64,000 bases of DNA from JASHPR01 sp963815375 (GCA_963815375.1 CAWFGX010000005.1:930001-994000), one strand, 5' to 3'. Counted from the first letter of the stretch, positions 41,728 to 50,971 are shown. Translations and numbers: made by a program. The notes: a model not told the origin generated them from the sequence alone.

Positions 41728-41902
41728 CCAGTATCATCCCCGTTGGTCCTGCCAGCGGTGACTGCTGCGTCATGCCGACCGCGCTCGTCACCCCGCTGAC
41801 AGCATGCCCGGGCCCGGCTGTTCACAGTACGTTAGCAGGTCATTTCCTACCCAACCGGTCAGGCTGGAAACGGAGGCCAGACATCGGCCGGTGGCTGGTG
41901 GC

Positions 41903-42234
41903 TCAGCCGACGAGCCGGCTCACGACCCAGTGGTGCTTGCCAATCTGGCGGATCCGCTTGAATCCGTGCCGCTCGAACATGGCCACCGTGGCGTTGTGGA
42001 CCATCCAACGCACTGCGCGCCGTCATAGACCAGCACTGCATGCGCCCGGCCCTCCCGAACCCTTGTCTCCTTGAGCTCCCGCCACTGCTGCGGGGTGTGA
42101 ACGTTCGGCTGGCCTTCCGGGCGGAACCCCCGGCACCAGCACCCGGCCCACACGCCGTTGTGATCGGCCAGACCGGCGAAGTCCGCCCAGGTGAGAGCCG
42201 CAAGCGGCTTGGTGCCGAGGTCCACAGGTCTCAA
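41903..42234 (-). pseudogene. GNAT acetyltransferase pseudogene with internal deletion
   Basis: The N-terminal part reads DLGTKPLAALTWADFAGLADHNGVWAGC and continues to YDGAQCVGW, matching the start of a GNAT subfamily of about 200 residues. It then changes frame: another frame gives VHNATVAMFERHGFKRIRQIGKHHWVVS followed by a stop at 41903, which is the normal C-terminus. The middle third, including the acetyl-CoA loop, is missing and the join is out of frame. The start codon (TTG 42234 or GTG 42225) lies two bases after the glpK stop. Confidence 0.7.
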
Positions 42235-42235
42235 A

Positions 42236-43789
42236 CTACGCCGTACTACGCGGACCGGACGCGTCGTCCCGGCGGGCCCAGGACCTGCTGCGGTGCACGG
42301 CCTCGCGCCAGCGTGCGTAGGCCGGCTCGTCCCTGGAACCGGGCGAGAAACGGCGGTCCAGCCGCCACGTGGCCGCGATGTCCTCCGTCGATGACCACAC
42401 GCCGGTAGCCAGCCCGGCCAGGAACGCGGCTCCCAGTGCCGTGGTCTCGGCGATCTCCGGCCGCTCGACCGGCGCCTGCAGCTGGTCGGCCTGGATCTGC
42501 ATCAGCAGGTTGTTGGCGCTGGCTCCGCCGTCCACCCGCAGCGCGCCTGTGCCGGAAGGGCCCTGCGCTGGCCTTGCCTCGGCGGCCATAAGGTCAGCGA
42601 CGTCCCGCACCTGGAACGCGATCGCCTCCAGGGCCGCCCGGACCAGGTGCGCGCGCGTCGTGCCCCTGGTCAGCCCGAACATCGCCCCGCGCGCGTCCGG
42701 GTCCCAGTACGGCGCGCCCAGCCCGGTGAGCGCCGGAACGAACACGACGCCGCCGGAATCTGGCACCGAGCGCGCGAGGGTCTCGCTCTGCGCGGCACTG
42801 TCGAGCAGCCCGAGCCCGTCACGCAGCCACTGCACGGCAGCACCAGTCACGAACACCGACCCCTCAAGCGCGTAGGTCATCGCGCCCGAGGGGTCCATCC
42901 AGGCCACCGTGGAGAGCAGCCCGCTCTGGGAGCGGACGATCGAGCCTCCGGTGTTGCTCAGCACGAACGATCCGGTCCCGTAGGTGCACTTCGACGACCC
43001 AGGGGAGAAGCACGCCTGGCCGAACATCGCCGCCTGCTGGTCGCCGGCGATCCCGGCGATCGGCACCGGCGGGCCGGGGAACGCCGCAGGATCGGTGTGC
43101 GCCACGACACCCCACGACGGGACCACCTCGGGGAGGGCGTGCGGCGGCACGCCGAACAGCTCGCACAGCTCAGCTGACCACTGGCCGGCCGCGATGTCGA
43201 ACAGCAGCGTGCGCGAGGCATTGGAGGCGTCGGTGACGTGGCGCCGGCCCCCGGTGAGCCGGGCAATCAGGTAGGAGTCCACCGTGCCCACGGCGAGCAG
43301 TCCGTCAGCCATCCCGGCCCAGACGTCCGGCTCGGTCTCGGCCAGCCAGGTAAGTTTCGTAGCCGTGAAATAGGGGTCAAGCCGCAGTCCGGTCAGCTCG
43401 GTCACTCGCGCCTCGTGACCTTGCTCGCGCAGCCGCTCGCAGATCCCGGCGGTCCTGCGGTCCTGCCAGACGATCGCGCGGCGCGGCGCCGTCAGCGTCG
43501 AGCGGTCCCAGACGACCGCGGTCTCACGCTGGTTGGTGATCCCGATGCCAGTTACCGGATCGCGCCCAGCCCCCTCTGGCCCGGAACCGCCATCCCCGGC
43601 GCTGGCCACCGCCTGTGCGCAGGCGGCCAGCGTCGCCTGCCAGATGCCTTCGGGCAGGTGTTCTACCCAGCCCGGTTGCGGGTAGAACTGCCGGAACTCC
43701 TCGTAGCCGCGGCCGGCTATGGTGCCGTCGGCAGCAATGACCAGGGCGGTGACGCCCGTTGTCCCTGCGTCGATCGCGAGCACGCTCAT
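42236..43789 (-). CDS. glpK: Glycerol kinase (GlpK)
   Basis: FGGY-family kinase of 517 residues, making glycerol 3-phosphate from glycerol and ATP. The N-terminal phosphate loop is AIDAGTTGVTALV, glycerol-contact segments include ITNQRETAVVWDR and the Asp region GIAGDQQAAMFGQ, and the ATP motif GGASANNLLMQIQADQLQ is near residue 410. The start ATG 43789 gives the family-standard N-terminus. No glpF or glpD is adjacent. It is divergent from the phosphofructokinase gene by 54 bases, with a GTGT-N7-ACAC inverted repeat in between. Confidence 0.93.
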   Translation of the reverse strand: MSVLAIDAGTTGVTALVIAADGTIAGRGYEEFRQFYPQPGWVEHLPEGIWQATLAACAQAVASAGDGGSGPEGAGRDPVTGIGITNQRETAVVWDRSTLTAPRRAIVWQDRRTAGICERLREQGHEARVTELTGLRLDPYFTATKLTWLAETEPDVWAGMADGLLAVGTVDSYLIARLTGGRRHVTDASNASRTLLFDIAAGQWSAELCELFGVPPHALPEVVPSWGVVAHTDPAAFPGPPVPIAGIAGDQQAAMFGQACFSPGSSKCTYGTGSFVLSNTGGSIVRSQSGLLSTVAWMDPSGAMTYALEGSVFVTGAAVQWLRDGLGLLDSAAQSETLARSVPDSGGVVFVPALTGLGAPYWDPDARGAMFGLTRGTTRAHLVRAALEAIAFQVRDVADLMAAEARPAQGPSGTGALRVDGGASANNLLMQIQADQLQAPVERPEIAETTALGAAFLAGLATGVWSSTEDIAATWRLDRRFSPGSRDEPAYARWREAVHRSRSWARRDDASGPRSTA

Positions 43790-43843
43790 GGGCACTAGTG
43801 TGGCGTTGACACAGCGGCAAAACCTGGCGTGAGAGGAAGATCG

Positions 43844-44887
43844 ATGCGAGTCGGAGTCCTGACCGGCGGCGGCGACTGCCCAGGCCTGAACGCGGTCATC
43901 CGTGCGATCGTGCGCACCGGCGTGACTGAGTACGGCTATGAGTTCGTCGGGTTCCGCGACGGCTGGCGCGGGCCGCTCGAGGGCGACACGATGCCTCTCG
44001 ACGTGCAGGCGGTACGGGGCATCCTGCCGCGCGGCGGCACGATCCTCGGCACCTCCCGCACCAACCCGCTGGCGGAATCCGCGTCGGCCGGTGGCCGCTC
44101 CGGCGTCGAGCGGATCACAGGCAACCTGGCCGATCTGGGGATCGACGCACTGGTTGCGATCGGCGGCGAGGACACCCTGGGAGTCGCAAGTAAGCTTCAC
44201 CAGCGCGGTGTCAGCGTCGTCGGCGTGCCGAAGACCATCGACAACGACCTTGGCGCTACGGACTACACGTTCGGCTTTGACACCGCGGTGAACATCGCGA
44301 TGGAAGCTATCGACCGGCTGCACACGACGGCGGAGAGCCACCACCGGGCACTCATCGTGGAGGTGATGGGCCGCCAGGCCGGCTGGATCGCACTGCACGC
44401 AGGCATAGCGGGCGGCGCAAACGTGATCCTGATCCCGGAGCAGCCGTTCGATCTGGAGCAGGTCAGCGCCTGGGTGGAGCACCGGTTCCAGACGAGGTAC
44501 TCGCCGATCGTGGTCGTCGCCGAAGGCGCGCACCCCAAGGCCGGGCAAGAGGCGGTCCTGGACGAGAGCGTCGACTCCTTTGGCCACGTCCGCTACGGCG
44601 GGGTGGGGCAGATGCTGGCCAGCGAGATCGAGAAGCGCACAGGCAAGGAAGCCCGGGTCGCGGTGCTGGGACATATCCAGCGGGGCGGCACCCCTACCGC
44701 GTACGACCGGGTGCTGGCCACCCGCTTCGGAGTGCACGCGATCCGCGCAGTGGCCGACGGCGCCTGGGGCTCAATGGTGGCGCTGCGCGCCACCGATATC
44801 CGCCGGGTCCCGCTGGCTGAAGCGGTCAGCGAGCTCAAGCTGGTGCCCCCCGAGCGCTACGCCGAGGCCGAGGTCTTCTTCGGCTGA
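43844..44887 (+). CDS. 6-phosphofructokinase, pyrophosphate-type active site
   Basis: A 347-residue PFK of the actinobacterial group: MRVGVLTGGGDCPGLNAVIR, then GGEDTLGVASKL, GVPKTIDNDLGATDYTFGFDTA, and the substrate-binding EVMGRQAGWIALH. The residue equal to E. coli Gly104 is Asp110 and that equal to Gly124 is Lys130, 20 residues apart as expected. Asp plus Lys is the signature of pyrophosphate-dependent enzymes such as that of Amycolatopsis methanolica; ATP enzymes of Streptomyces keep Gly at the first place. So this is probably a reversible PPi-PFK. Start ATG 43844 has GAGAGGAAG upstream. It lies next to glpK. Confidence 0.9.
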   Translation: MRVGVLTGGGDCPGLNAVIRAIVRTGVTEYGYEFVGFRDGWRGPLEGDTMPLDVQAVRGILPRGGTILGTSRTNPLAESASAGGRSGVERITGNLADLGIDALVAIGGEDTLGVASKLHQRGVSVVGVPKTIDNDLGATDYTFGFDTAVNIAMEAIDRLHTTAESHHRALIVEVMGRQAGWIALHAGIAGGANVILIPEQPFDLEQVSAWVEHRFQTRYSPIVVVAEGAHPKAGQEAVLDESVDSFGHVRYGGVGQMLASEIEKRTGKEARVAVLGHIQRGGTPTAYDRVLATRFGVHAIRAVADGAWGSMVALRATDIRRVPLAEAVSELKLVPPERYAEAEVFFG

Positions 44888-44921
44888 GCGCAGTCGGGTC
44901 CGGAGCTGGCAAACTGGAGTG

Positions 44922-46190
44922 ATGTCCGCACTGCCGCAAACCTGCCGTGACACGCCTCCAGACGAGGGCGCGAACGCGCTGCACGAGCCGTGTGTGCTGC
45001 TGAAGCTCGGCGAGATCGTGCTGAAAGGCAGGAACCGGCAGCAGTTCGAGCGGCTGCTGCACGACAACATCCGGCGTGCGATGCGCGAGATCCGCGACGC
45101 GGCGCCCCGCGCCGGGTCGCATCGCGGCGTGCAGCTCTGGCAGCGCGAGGGAGTGATCGTGCTGCGCCCCGTCGGGGTCGCCGGAGCTGATGCGGAGCGG
45201 GCAGCCGACCTGCTGGCCGAGCGGATGCGCAACGTCATGGGCCTGAGCCGAGTCTGCCGCGCTGTCCGGGTGGCTAAGGACCCTGAGGCTGCGGCCGCAG
45301 CGGCGACGACGCTGACGGCTGGCCGGACCGGCTCGTTCGCGGTCCGCGCCCGGCGCCGTGACAAGCGGTTCCCGATGAACTCCTCCCAGCTGGCCACGCT
45401 GATCGGCACGCGGATCCAGGAAGCACACGGCTACCCGGTCAACTTGTCGCACCCGGACACGACGGTGTTCGTGGAGGTCGACCAGTCCGAGGTGTTCGTG
45501 TTCACCGAGGGCCTGCCGGGACAGGGCGGGCTACCGGTCGGCATGAGCGGCCGCGCGCTTGTGCTGATCTCGGGCGGCATCGACTCTCCGGTTGCTGCCT
45601 ACCGGATGATGCGCCGCGGGCTGCGGTGCAGCTTCCTGCACTTCTCCGGCATGCCGCTGACCGGGCCGGAGTCGGTGTACAAGGCCTACGGCCTGATCCG
45701 CGAGCTGGACAAGTTCCAGGGCGGCTCGCGGCTGTTCGTGGTCGCGTTCGGGCGGGCCCAGCAGCGGCTTGCGACCTCGGGCGCCGGGCGGCTGCAGATC
45801 GTGGCTCAGCGGCGGCTCATGCTCAAGACCGGCGAGGCACTGGCGCGGCGGCTGCGCGCAGCAGCGCTGGTGACCGGCGACTCGCTGGGCCAGGTGAGCA
45901 GCCAGACGCTGACCAACATCACAGCGCTGGACGACGCGGTCACGCTGCCGATCCTGCGACCGCTGATCGGCCTGGACAAGACCGAGATCATGGCGGAAGC
46001 CCGCCGGATCTCCACTCTGCAGATCTCTGAGCTGCCGGACCAGGACTGCTGCACGCTGCTCACACCGCGTCAGGTCGAGACCAGGGCGCGGATCGAGGAC
46101 CTGCGGCGGATCGAGGCTAGGCTGGATGCGGATGACCTCGCGGAGGAGCTGGCTGCGGCTGCGCAGGAGCACACGGCTTCGAGTTCCTGA
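44922..46190 (+). CDS. thiI: tRNA sulfurtransferase (ThiI)
   Basis: Makes 4-thiouridine at position 8 of tRNAs and may supply sulfur for the thiazole of thiamine. The 422-residue protein has an N-terminal ferredoxin-like and THUMP domain (about residues 20-200) and a PP-loop ATPase domain with SGGIDSPVAAYRMMRRG near residue 217. The sulfur-relay Cys is expected in LPDQDCCTLLTP near 375. There is no C-terminal rhodanese domain, as in many actinobacteria, so another sulfur donor is used. Its last 74 bases overlap the convergent propeller gene. Confidence 0.9.
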   Translation: MSALPQTCRDTPPDEGANALHEPCVLLKLGEIVLKGRNRQQFERLLHDNIRRAMREIRDAAPRAGSHRGVQLWQREGVIVLRPVGVAGADAERAADLLAERMRNVMGLSRVCRAVRVAKDPEAAAAAATTLTAGRTGSFAVRARRRDKRFPMNSSQLATLIGTRIQEAHGYPVNLSHPDTTVFVEVDQSEVFVFTEGLPGQGGLPVGMSGRALVLISGGIDSPVAAYRMMRRGLRCSFLHFSGMPLTGPESVYKAYGLIRELDKFQGGSRLFVVAFGRAQQRLATSGAGRLQIVAQRRLMLKTGEALARRLRAAALVTGDSLGQVSSQTLTNITALDDAVTLPILRPLIGLDKTEIMAEARRISTLQISELPDQDCCTLLTPRQVETRARIEDLRRIEARLDADDLAEELAAAAQEHTASSS

Positions 46191-47313
46191 GACATCGAGA
46201 CTGTGCGGCCGCCAGCCGGTCTGCGGAACCTTCAGCCCAGATCGCGGCGTTGCCCCCGGCCGCAGTCAGCAGGCCGCCAGCTCCCCACAGCGCCGTGGTG
46301 CCTGGGACGAGCGCCAGGTCCCCGATCCCGACCCCAGCGCCCGGGCTCGCGGTGACCTGAATTCGGGTCCAGCGCCCCGAACGGGACAGGTGCAGCAGCC
46401 ACGCCTGCGGGCTGGCTCCTCCGGTGACCGCAGGGATCCAGATTCCGCCGGCGCCGTCGGCGGCGAACCGCTCGGCCCGCTGCACCGGCCACGGCGAGGT
46501 GAACCGGGTCCAGCCCGTACCGTTCCAGTGGGCCAGCACCACATGCCCGTTGGTCCCGGTTGCAGGGGTGATTCCGGACACCCAGACGCTGCTGGCCGAC
46601 ACGGCTACCACGTCCTCGAGCTGGGTGTTGTCCAGCGCTGGGCCGGTCCCGGACACCAGATCCCAGTCACTGCCGTCATAGCGGACGACCGAGCCACCGT
46701 CCGGACTGGTCGTGATCGCCCAGATGTCGCTGGCGGAGACCGCGCTGGCCCGGTAGATCGCCGCGGCGACCCCCGTTGCCCTAGCCCAGGAGTGGCCGTC
46801 GTAGTGCCAGGCGCCCAGCCCGGCCTCGCCGCTGAATCCAGGCGAGCCGAACAGCCAGGCCCCGCTGGGGCTGACTGCCACCACCGACGTCACCTGGTCC
46901 CCCTGGCGCCACGTGTTCGCCACCGACCACCGGGTGCCGTTCCAGTGCAGCGCGTAGCCATTGCCGACCGCCCAGATGTTCTTGGGTGACGAGGCATCCG
47001 CGGCGACGATGAACCCGCTGAGGCCCGCTGGAAGCGGTGACACCCGCCAGTGCACGCCGTCCCAGCGCTCAGCTTCGGGCGCGCTTGCTCCGCCCGGGTT
47101 GGTCCCGCCGAACGCCCAGGCCTGTGCGGGCGCCAGCGCAATGACCGAGGAGTAGCCCGAGGCGTTGTCCTTCTGCCCGTAGTGCAGCGACGCGGCAATC
47201 TTCCAGCCCTGCGGCCCGGCCGCTCGGCCGGGGGCACTGCCGCCGGCTGCGAGGGTCAGTGCGGCGGCGGCCAGTGAGCTGACGATGATGCCCGCTCGGC
47301 GGGCTCGGTTCAT
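46117..47313 (-). CDS. Secreted beta-propeller-like protein
   Basis: A 398-residue secreted protein. A signal peptide with cleavage after APGRAAG is followed by six or seven imperfect repeats of about 45 residues, each with a W-x-x-G/V core (SVIALAPAQAWAFGG, SSPKNIWAVGNGYALHWNG, SASDIWAITTSPDGGSVVRYDG, SASSVWVSGITPATG). This is the pattern of a propeller built from short WD/Kelch-like units. The C-terminus is a Pro/Ala/His-rich tail, and it overlaps thiI. No catalytic motif is seen. It may bind a surface ligand. Related proteins in actinomycetes are unnamed. Confidence 0.75.
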   Translation of the reverse strand: MNRARRAGIIVSSLAAAALTLAAGGSAPGRAAGPQGWKIAASLHYGQKDNASGYSSVIALAPAQAWAFGGTNPGGASAPEAERWDGVHWRVSPLPAGLSGFIVAADASSPKNIWAVGNGYALHWNGTRWSVANTWRQGDQVTSVVAVSPSGAWLFGSPGFSGEAGLGAWHYDGHSWARATGVAAAIYRASAVSASDIWAITTSPDGGSVVRYDGSDWDLVSGTGPALDNTQLEDVVAVSASSVWVSGITPATGTNGHVVLAHWNGTGWTRFTSPWPVQRAERFAADGAGGIWIPAVTGGASPQAWLLHLSRSGRWTRIQVTASPGAGVGIGDLALVPGTTALWGAGGLLTAAGGNAAIWAEGSADRLAAAQSRCLRNSKPCAPAQPQPAPPRGHPHPA

Positions 47314-47400
47314 CGGGTCTCCACTCGGCCCGCGGGACGGGGGTTATCGGACGGGTCAGCGCCAGACTAGGGGAGAGCAATGCCTGAGGAAAGCAAGTCT

Positions 47401-47414
47401 CAAGTCCCTACTTG
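47401..47414. promoter_or_regulatory. Inverted repeat CAAGTCCCTACTTG
   Basis: Perfect five-base arms around CCCT, in the 176-base gap between the divergent propeller and LLM genes. It is AT-richer than the surroundings and could be an operator for either gene. Confidence 0.4.
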
Positions 47415-47489
47415 ACCAATAGGGTTTAGCTCGGACCCTTCCACGGCCTGATGGCCCTGGTATGACAGGCTTTGCGCGGAGGTGATCGC

Positions 47490-48362
47490 GTGCAGATTGG
47501 ACTGCAGATCCCCGACTTCACCTGGCCCGCCGGCCCGGCCTCACTCGGCGCTGAACTCGCCAGCGTGGCCACGCTGGCAGACCAGGCCGGTTTCGAGTTC
47601 CTCGCCGTCATGGACCATTTCTTCCAGATCGGTGTCGTCGGCCCGCCCGAGCACGAGATGCTCGAGGCTTACACCACGCTCGGGTACCTGGCCGGGCAGA
47701 CATCCCGGGTCCGGCTGCTCACACTGGTGACCGGTGCCGTCTACCGGCACCCCGGGATCCTGGCCAAGACCGTCACCACGCTGGACGTGCTGTCCGGCGG
47801 CCGGGCCTGGCTAGGCGTCGGTGCCGCCTGGAACGAGGAAGAGTCCCGCGGCCTGGGAGTCCCGTTCCCGCCGGTGGCCGAGCGGTTCGAGCGGCTGGAG
47901 GAGACCCTGCAGATCTGCCTGCAGATGTGGGGGGGTGATCAGACACCGATCTCCGGCCGGCACTATCAGCTTGAGCGGCCGCTCAACTCGCCCCAGGCTC
48001 TGTCCCGGCCGCATCCGCCGATCATGATCGGTGGCGGCGGAGAGCGCAAGACGCTGCGGCTCGTCGCCCGCTATGCCCAGGCCTGCAACCTGTTCCCAGG
48101 CCCCGACCTGGGCCGCAAGCTCGACGTGCTGCGGGCGCACTGCGAGACCGAGGGCCGCGACTACGATGAGATCCTCAAAACCTGCTACTTCCCCTTTGAC
48201 GTCGGCGAGAAGGGGGAGAGGGTCGGCGAGACGGTCGACCGCCTCGGCGCCCTGGCCGAAATGGGATTCCAGGCCGCGATCGGCATGGTGGCCCGGGTCT
48301 GGGAGCTGACCCCGCTCGAGATCATCGGCAGCGAGGTGATCCCAGCCGTCGCCCCGCTCTGA
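47490..48362 (+). CDS. LLM-class F420-dependent oxidoreductase
   Basis: A 290-residue luciferase-like TIM-barrel enzyme that uses coenzyme F420. The N-terminus VQIGLQIPDFTWPAGPASLGAELA is family-typical, then FLAVMDHFFQIG, LLTLVTGAVYRHPGILAKTVTTLD and GIGAAWN-type sequence VGAAWNEEESRGLGVPFPPVAERFERLEE. HPPIMIGGGGERKTLRLVARYA is the F420-site signature. The substrate is unknown. GTG 47490 has an excellent ribosome site (GGAGGTGATC). It lies beside a PPOX-class gene that may also use F420. Confidence 0.9.
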   Translation: MQIGLQIPDFTWPAGPASLGAELASVATLADQAGFEFLAVMDHFFQIGVVGPPEHEMLEAYTTLGYLAGQTSRVRLLTLVTGAVYRHPGILAKTVTTLDVLSGGRAWLGVGAAWNEEESRGLGVPFPPVAERFERLEETLQICLQMWGGDQTPISGRHYQLERPLNSPQALSRPHPPIMIGGGGERKTLRLVARYAQACNLFPGPDLGRKLDVLRAHCETEGRDYDEILKTCYFPFDVGEKGERVGETVDRLGALAEMGFQAAIGMVARVWELTPLEIIGSEVIPAVAPL

Positions 48363-48388
48363 ATGCTGATGCCGAGGATCGGCTGGAG

Positions 48389-48829
48389 CTACTCTGAGTT
48401 GCGGCTCCCGGGTGGTGACGCTGCCCAGCCCGTCCATCGCTCGACCTCGATGGCGACCACCGGTCCTTCCGGCAGTGCCTGGCGGTACTGGGGGTAGCGT
48501 TCCCGCAGCAGTGCAATTGGCCCGGCCATGACCCCGGGCTCTTCGAGGACTGCTGCGCGCCCGTCGGCGCGCACCCACCAGAGCGCGGCCCAGTCCTCGC
48601 TGTAGCTGTCGGCCAGAACGGCCACCTGCGGGTTGGCCAGGATGTTGGCCAGCCGACGCAGGTTCCGGGTGGTCTTGGGCTTGGCATCCACGGCGCTGTA
48701 GATGCGGTCGCCGTTCAGCGCGAATGTGACAGGGACGATGTGCGGCCGGCCGCCCTGCGTGACCGTCGCCAGCCTCGCGATCCGGGCCCCGGCAAGCAGC
48801 CGCCGCGCGTCCCCCTCACCAAGCCGCAC
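48389..48829 (-). CDS. PPOX-class F420-dependent oxidoreductase
   Basis: A 146-residue pyridoxamine-oxidase-like split-barrel protein. It begins VRLGEGDARRLLAGARIARLATVTQGGRPHIVPVTFAL, the cofactor-binding first half of the TIGR03668-type group, and ends with a WTGWAAS motif. Such proteins bind F420 or FMN and reduce quinones, biliverdin or other small molecules. GTG 48829 is preceded by a GGGGTGGGGCAGG stretch. It converges on the LLM gene and lies downstream of the kinase gene in the same direction. Confidence 0.85.
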   Translation of the reverse strand: MRLGEGDARRLLAGARIARLATVTQGGRPHIVPVTFALNGDRIYSAVDAKPKTTRNLRRLANILANPQVAVLADSYSEDWAALWWVRADGRAAVLEEPGVMAGPIALLRERYPQYRQALPEGPVVAIEVERWTGWAASPPGSRNSE

Positions 48830-48874
48830 CCCTGCCCCACCCCCTCCCGCCGCCCCAAGCGGCCCGTGGTTGAA

Positions 48875-48904
48875 GCTCTGGGGGCGTAATCACGCCCCCA
48901 GAGC
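48875..48904. terminator. Strong hairpin terminator after the PASTA kinase gene
   Basis: GCTCTGGGGGCGT, loop AATC, ACGCCCCCAGAGC: 13 perfect base pairs, 28 bases after the kinase stop on the minus strand. No U-run. Confidence 0.85.
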
Positions 48905-48932
48905 CGCTTTCGCGTCCGGTGAGGGTGCCCTT

Positions 48933-50945
48933 TTAGGGGAAGTTGAAGCCCAGCGTGAGGGTGATCGTGCTGCCCTGGGGGGCCTGGCCGGTGGGGGAGT
49001 AGCTGCTCACGGTGCCACCGGCGAACACACCCTGGTTGACCTGGACCTGGAACCCGGCCTGCTGCAGCTCCTGGGTGGCCTGGTCCACCGGCAGGCCCTG
49101 CACGTCCGGGATGCTGACCATCGGCGGGCCCTGCGAGACCTGGACGGTGACGACCTCATTCGGCGCGATGGGCGTGTCAGGCTGCGGTGACTGACCGACG
49201 ATGATTCCCTGGGGATCGCTGCTGCCGACGGCGGCCACCTGCTGCAGCTGGTACCCGCCGGCCTGCGCCTGCTGCTGCGCGTCCTGGAACTGCTCCCCGA
49301 CGAAGTTGGGCAGCGGCGGCCCGCTGCTGACCACGAGGCTCACTGGCTTCGGCTGCGGCCAGGACACGCCTGCTGCCGGGGTCGTGCTGATCACGATGCC
49401 GGCCGGGATGCTTGACGAGGTCTCCGCGGTGGCCGAGCCCGGGGTCAGGCCCGCCTTCCGCAGCGCGGCCTTGGCCGCGGACTCCGGCAGGCCGCTCACC
49501 TGCGGGACAGTGATCATGACCGGGCCTGAAGACACGGTGATGGTGACGGCCGCGCCGTTGTGAGCGTTCGAGCCGATCGCCGGGCTGGTGCCAATCACGT
49601 CACCCGCGGGAACGGAGTTGCTGTGCTGAACCGGGCCGATCCGCACCGTGAAGCCCAGGTTCTGCAGCTCGGTCCGCGCCGTGCTGGCGGCCATCCCGCT
49701 CACCTGCGGGACGCTGGTGTACTGCCCGTCAGTGACCCACCACGTGACCAGTGCGATGATCACGACCACGGCAACACCGAGGGCCACGTAGACCAGCCTG
49801 CGGCTGAACAGCCACTGCTGCAGCACCGGCTCGCGGGCACCGGGGTACGCCGCGGGCCGCGGCCTCGGGTAGGCGGGCGGCATGCCGTGCGGGCCGTAAT
49901 CCGTTTCCGGGGCTTCGGCGGCGGACACGACCAGCGTGTGCTGTGGCCCGCCGTCCCGCGACGATGGCTGGTTGTAGCCCGGCATCGTCCCTTCGTCCGT
50001 CCCGGACCACGGGAACCAGCCGTCACCGGACGGTGGCAGGCCATCTGGCCGGCCGGCGCTGCCGGGAGCGCCGCCGGACGGACGGGCCGGGGCCTGCGAG
50101 GCGATGCGGTGGCTGGCATCGGTGACCGCGTGCAGGAACTGCCCGGCGTCGGCCGGGCGCAGCTCGGGGTCCCGGCTGGTAGCCATGGCCACCAGCGCGT
50201 CCACAGACTGCGGCAGGCCCGGTACGAGGCTGGAGGGCGGTGGCACCATGTCACTGACGTGCTTGTGGGCCACTGCAAGCGGGCTGTCTCCGGTGTGCGG
50301 CTGGACGCCGGTGAGCAGCTCGAACAGCATGACCCCCGAGGCGTACACGTCGCTGCGGGCGTCGGCGGTGCTGCGCATCACCTGCTCGGGTGCCAGGTAG
50401 GCGGCGGTCCCGATGACCATCCCCGTCCTGGTGTGCGATGGCCCCGAAGCGGCCCTGGCCAGGCCGAAGTCGGCCACCTTGACGACGTTGCCGTCGCCGA
50501 TCAGCACGTTCTCAGGCTTGACGTCGCGGTGCACGATCCCCGCCCTGTGGGCTGCGGCCAGGCCGGCCAGGACGCCCTGGAAGATGCCAAGCGCCTCGCC
50601 CGGGGTGAGCCTGCCGCGCTCGCGCAGCAGTTCCCGCAGCGTCCGGCCGGGCACGTACTCCATCGCCAGGTAGAGCAGGCCGTCCTGGGCACCCTGGTCG
50701 TAGACGTGGACGACGTTTGGGCTCGACAGCCGGGCCACCGACCGTGCCTCGCCAGTGAAGCGGCGGGCGAAGTCCGGGTCGCCGGCCAGATCCGGGTGCG
50801 CGATCTTCAGGGCCACGGTGCGGTCAAGCTTGGTGTCGGTCCCCAGGTAGACCGTTGCCATGCCGCCGCGGGCGATCCAGGAGCCCACCCGGTACCTGCC
50901 GTCGAGCAACTGCCCGGCGGCCAGGCGCGAAAGGGTGGTATCCAT
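48933..50945 (-). CDS. PASTA-domain Ser/Thr protein kinase (PknB/PknL-like)
   Basis: A 670-residue membrane kinase. The N-terminal kinase domain has GGMATVYLG (P-loop), the catalytic Lys in VALKIAHPD, HRDVKPENVL, DFGLA and APEQ motifs. A Pro-rich linker leads to a membrane helix near residues 383-405 (VYVALGVAVVVIIALVTWWV). The outside part has four PASTA repeats of about 65 residues, which bind muropeptides or lipid II. The protein probably links cell-wall state to phosphorylation. Start ATG 50945 lies 26 bases from the divergent reductase gene. Two genes away is an Rv2175c homologue; in M. tuberculosis that protein is a substrate of the adjacent kinase PknL. Confidence 0.93.
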   Translation of the reverse strand: MDTTLSRLAAGQLLDGRYRVGSWIARGGMATVYLGTDTKLDRTVALKIAHPDLAGDPDFARRFTGEARSVARLSSPNVVHVYDQGAQDGLLYLAMEYVPGRTLRELLRERGRLTPGEALGIFQGVLAGLAAAHRAGIVHRDVKPENVLIGDGNVVKVADFGLARAASGPSHTRTGMVIGTAAYLAPEQVMRSTADARSDVYASGVMLFELLTGVQPHTGDSPLAVAHKHVSDMVPPPSSLVPGLPQSVDALVAMATSRDPELRPADAGQFLHAVTDASHRIASQAPARPSGGAPGSAGRPDGLPPSGDGWFPWSGTDEGTMPGYNQPSSRDGGPQHTLVVSAAEAPETDYGPHGMPPAYPRPRPAAYPGAREPVLQQWLFSRRLVYVALGVAVVVIIALVTWWVTDGQYTSVPQVSGMAASTARTELQNLGFTVRIGPVQHSNSVPAGDVIGTSPAIGSNAHNGAAVTITVSSGPVMITVPQVSGLPESAAKAALRKAGLTPGSATAETSSSIPAGIVISTTPAAGVSWPQPKPVSLVVSSGPPLPNFVGEQFQDAQQQAQAGGYQLQQVAAVGSSDPQGIIVGQSPQPDTPIAPNEVVTVQVSQGPPMVSIPDVQGLPVDQATQELQQAGFQVQVNQGVFAGGTVSSYSPTGQAPQGSTITLTLGFNFP

Positions 50946-50971
50946 CGGGAGAAGTTTAGATCCGGTGACGC

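Noticed and set aside
43806..43811. TTGACA as a -35 box for the phosphofructokinase gene
   Set aside because: No acceptable -10 box occurs 16-18 bases downstream; the sequence may instead be part of an inverted repeat.
42236..44737. Very long glpK frame starting at 44737
   Set aside because: The first 316 codons are antisense to the phosphofructokinase gene; the true glpK start is ATG 43789.
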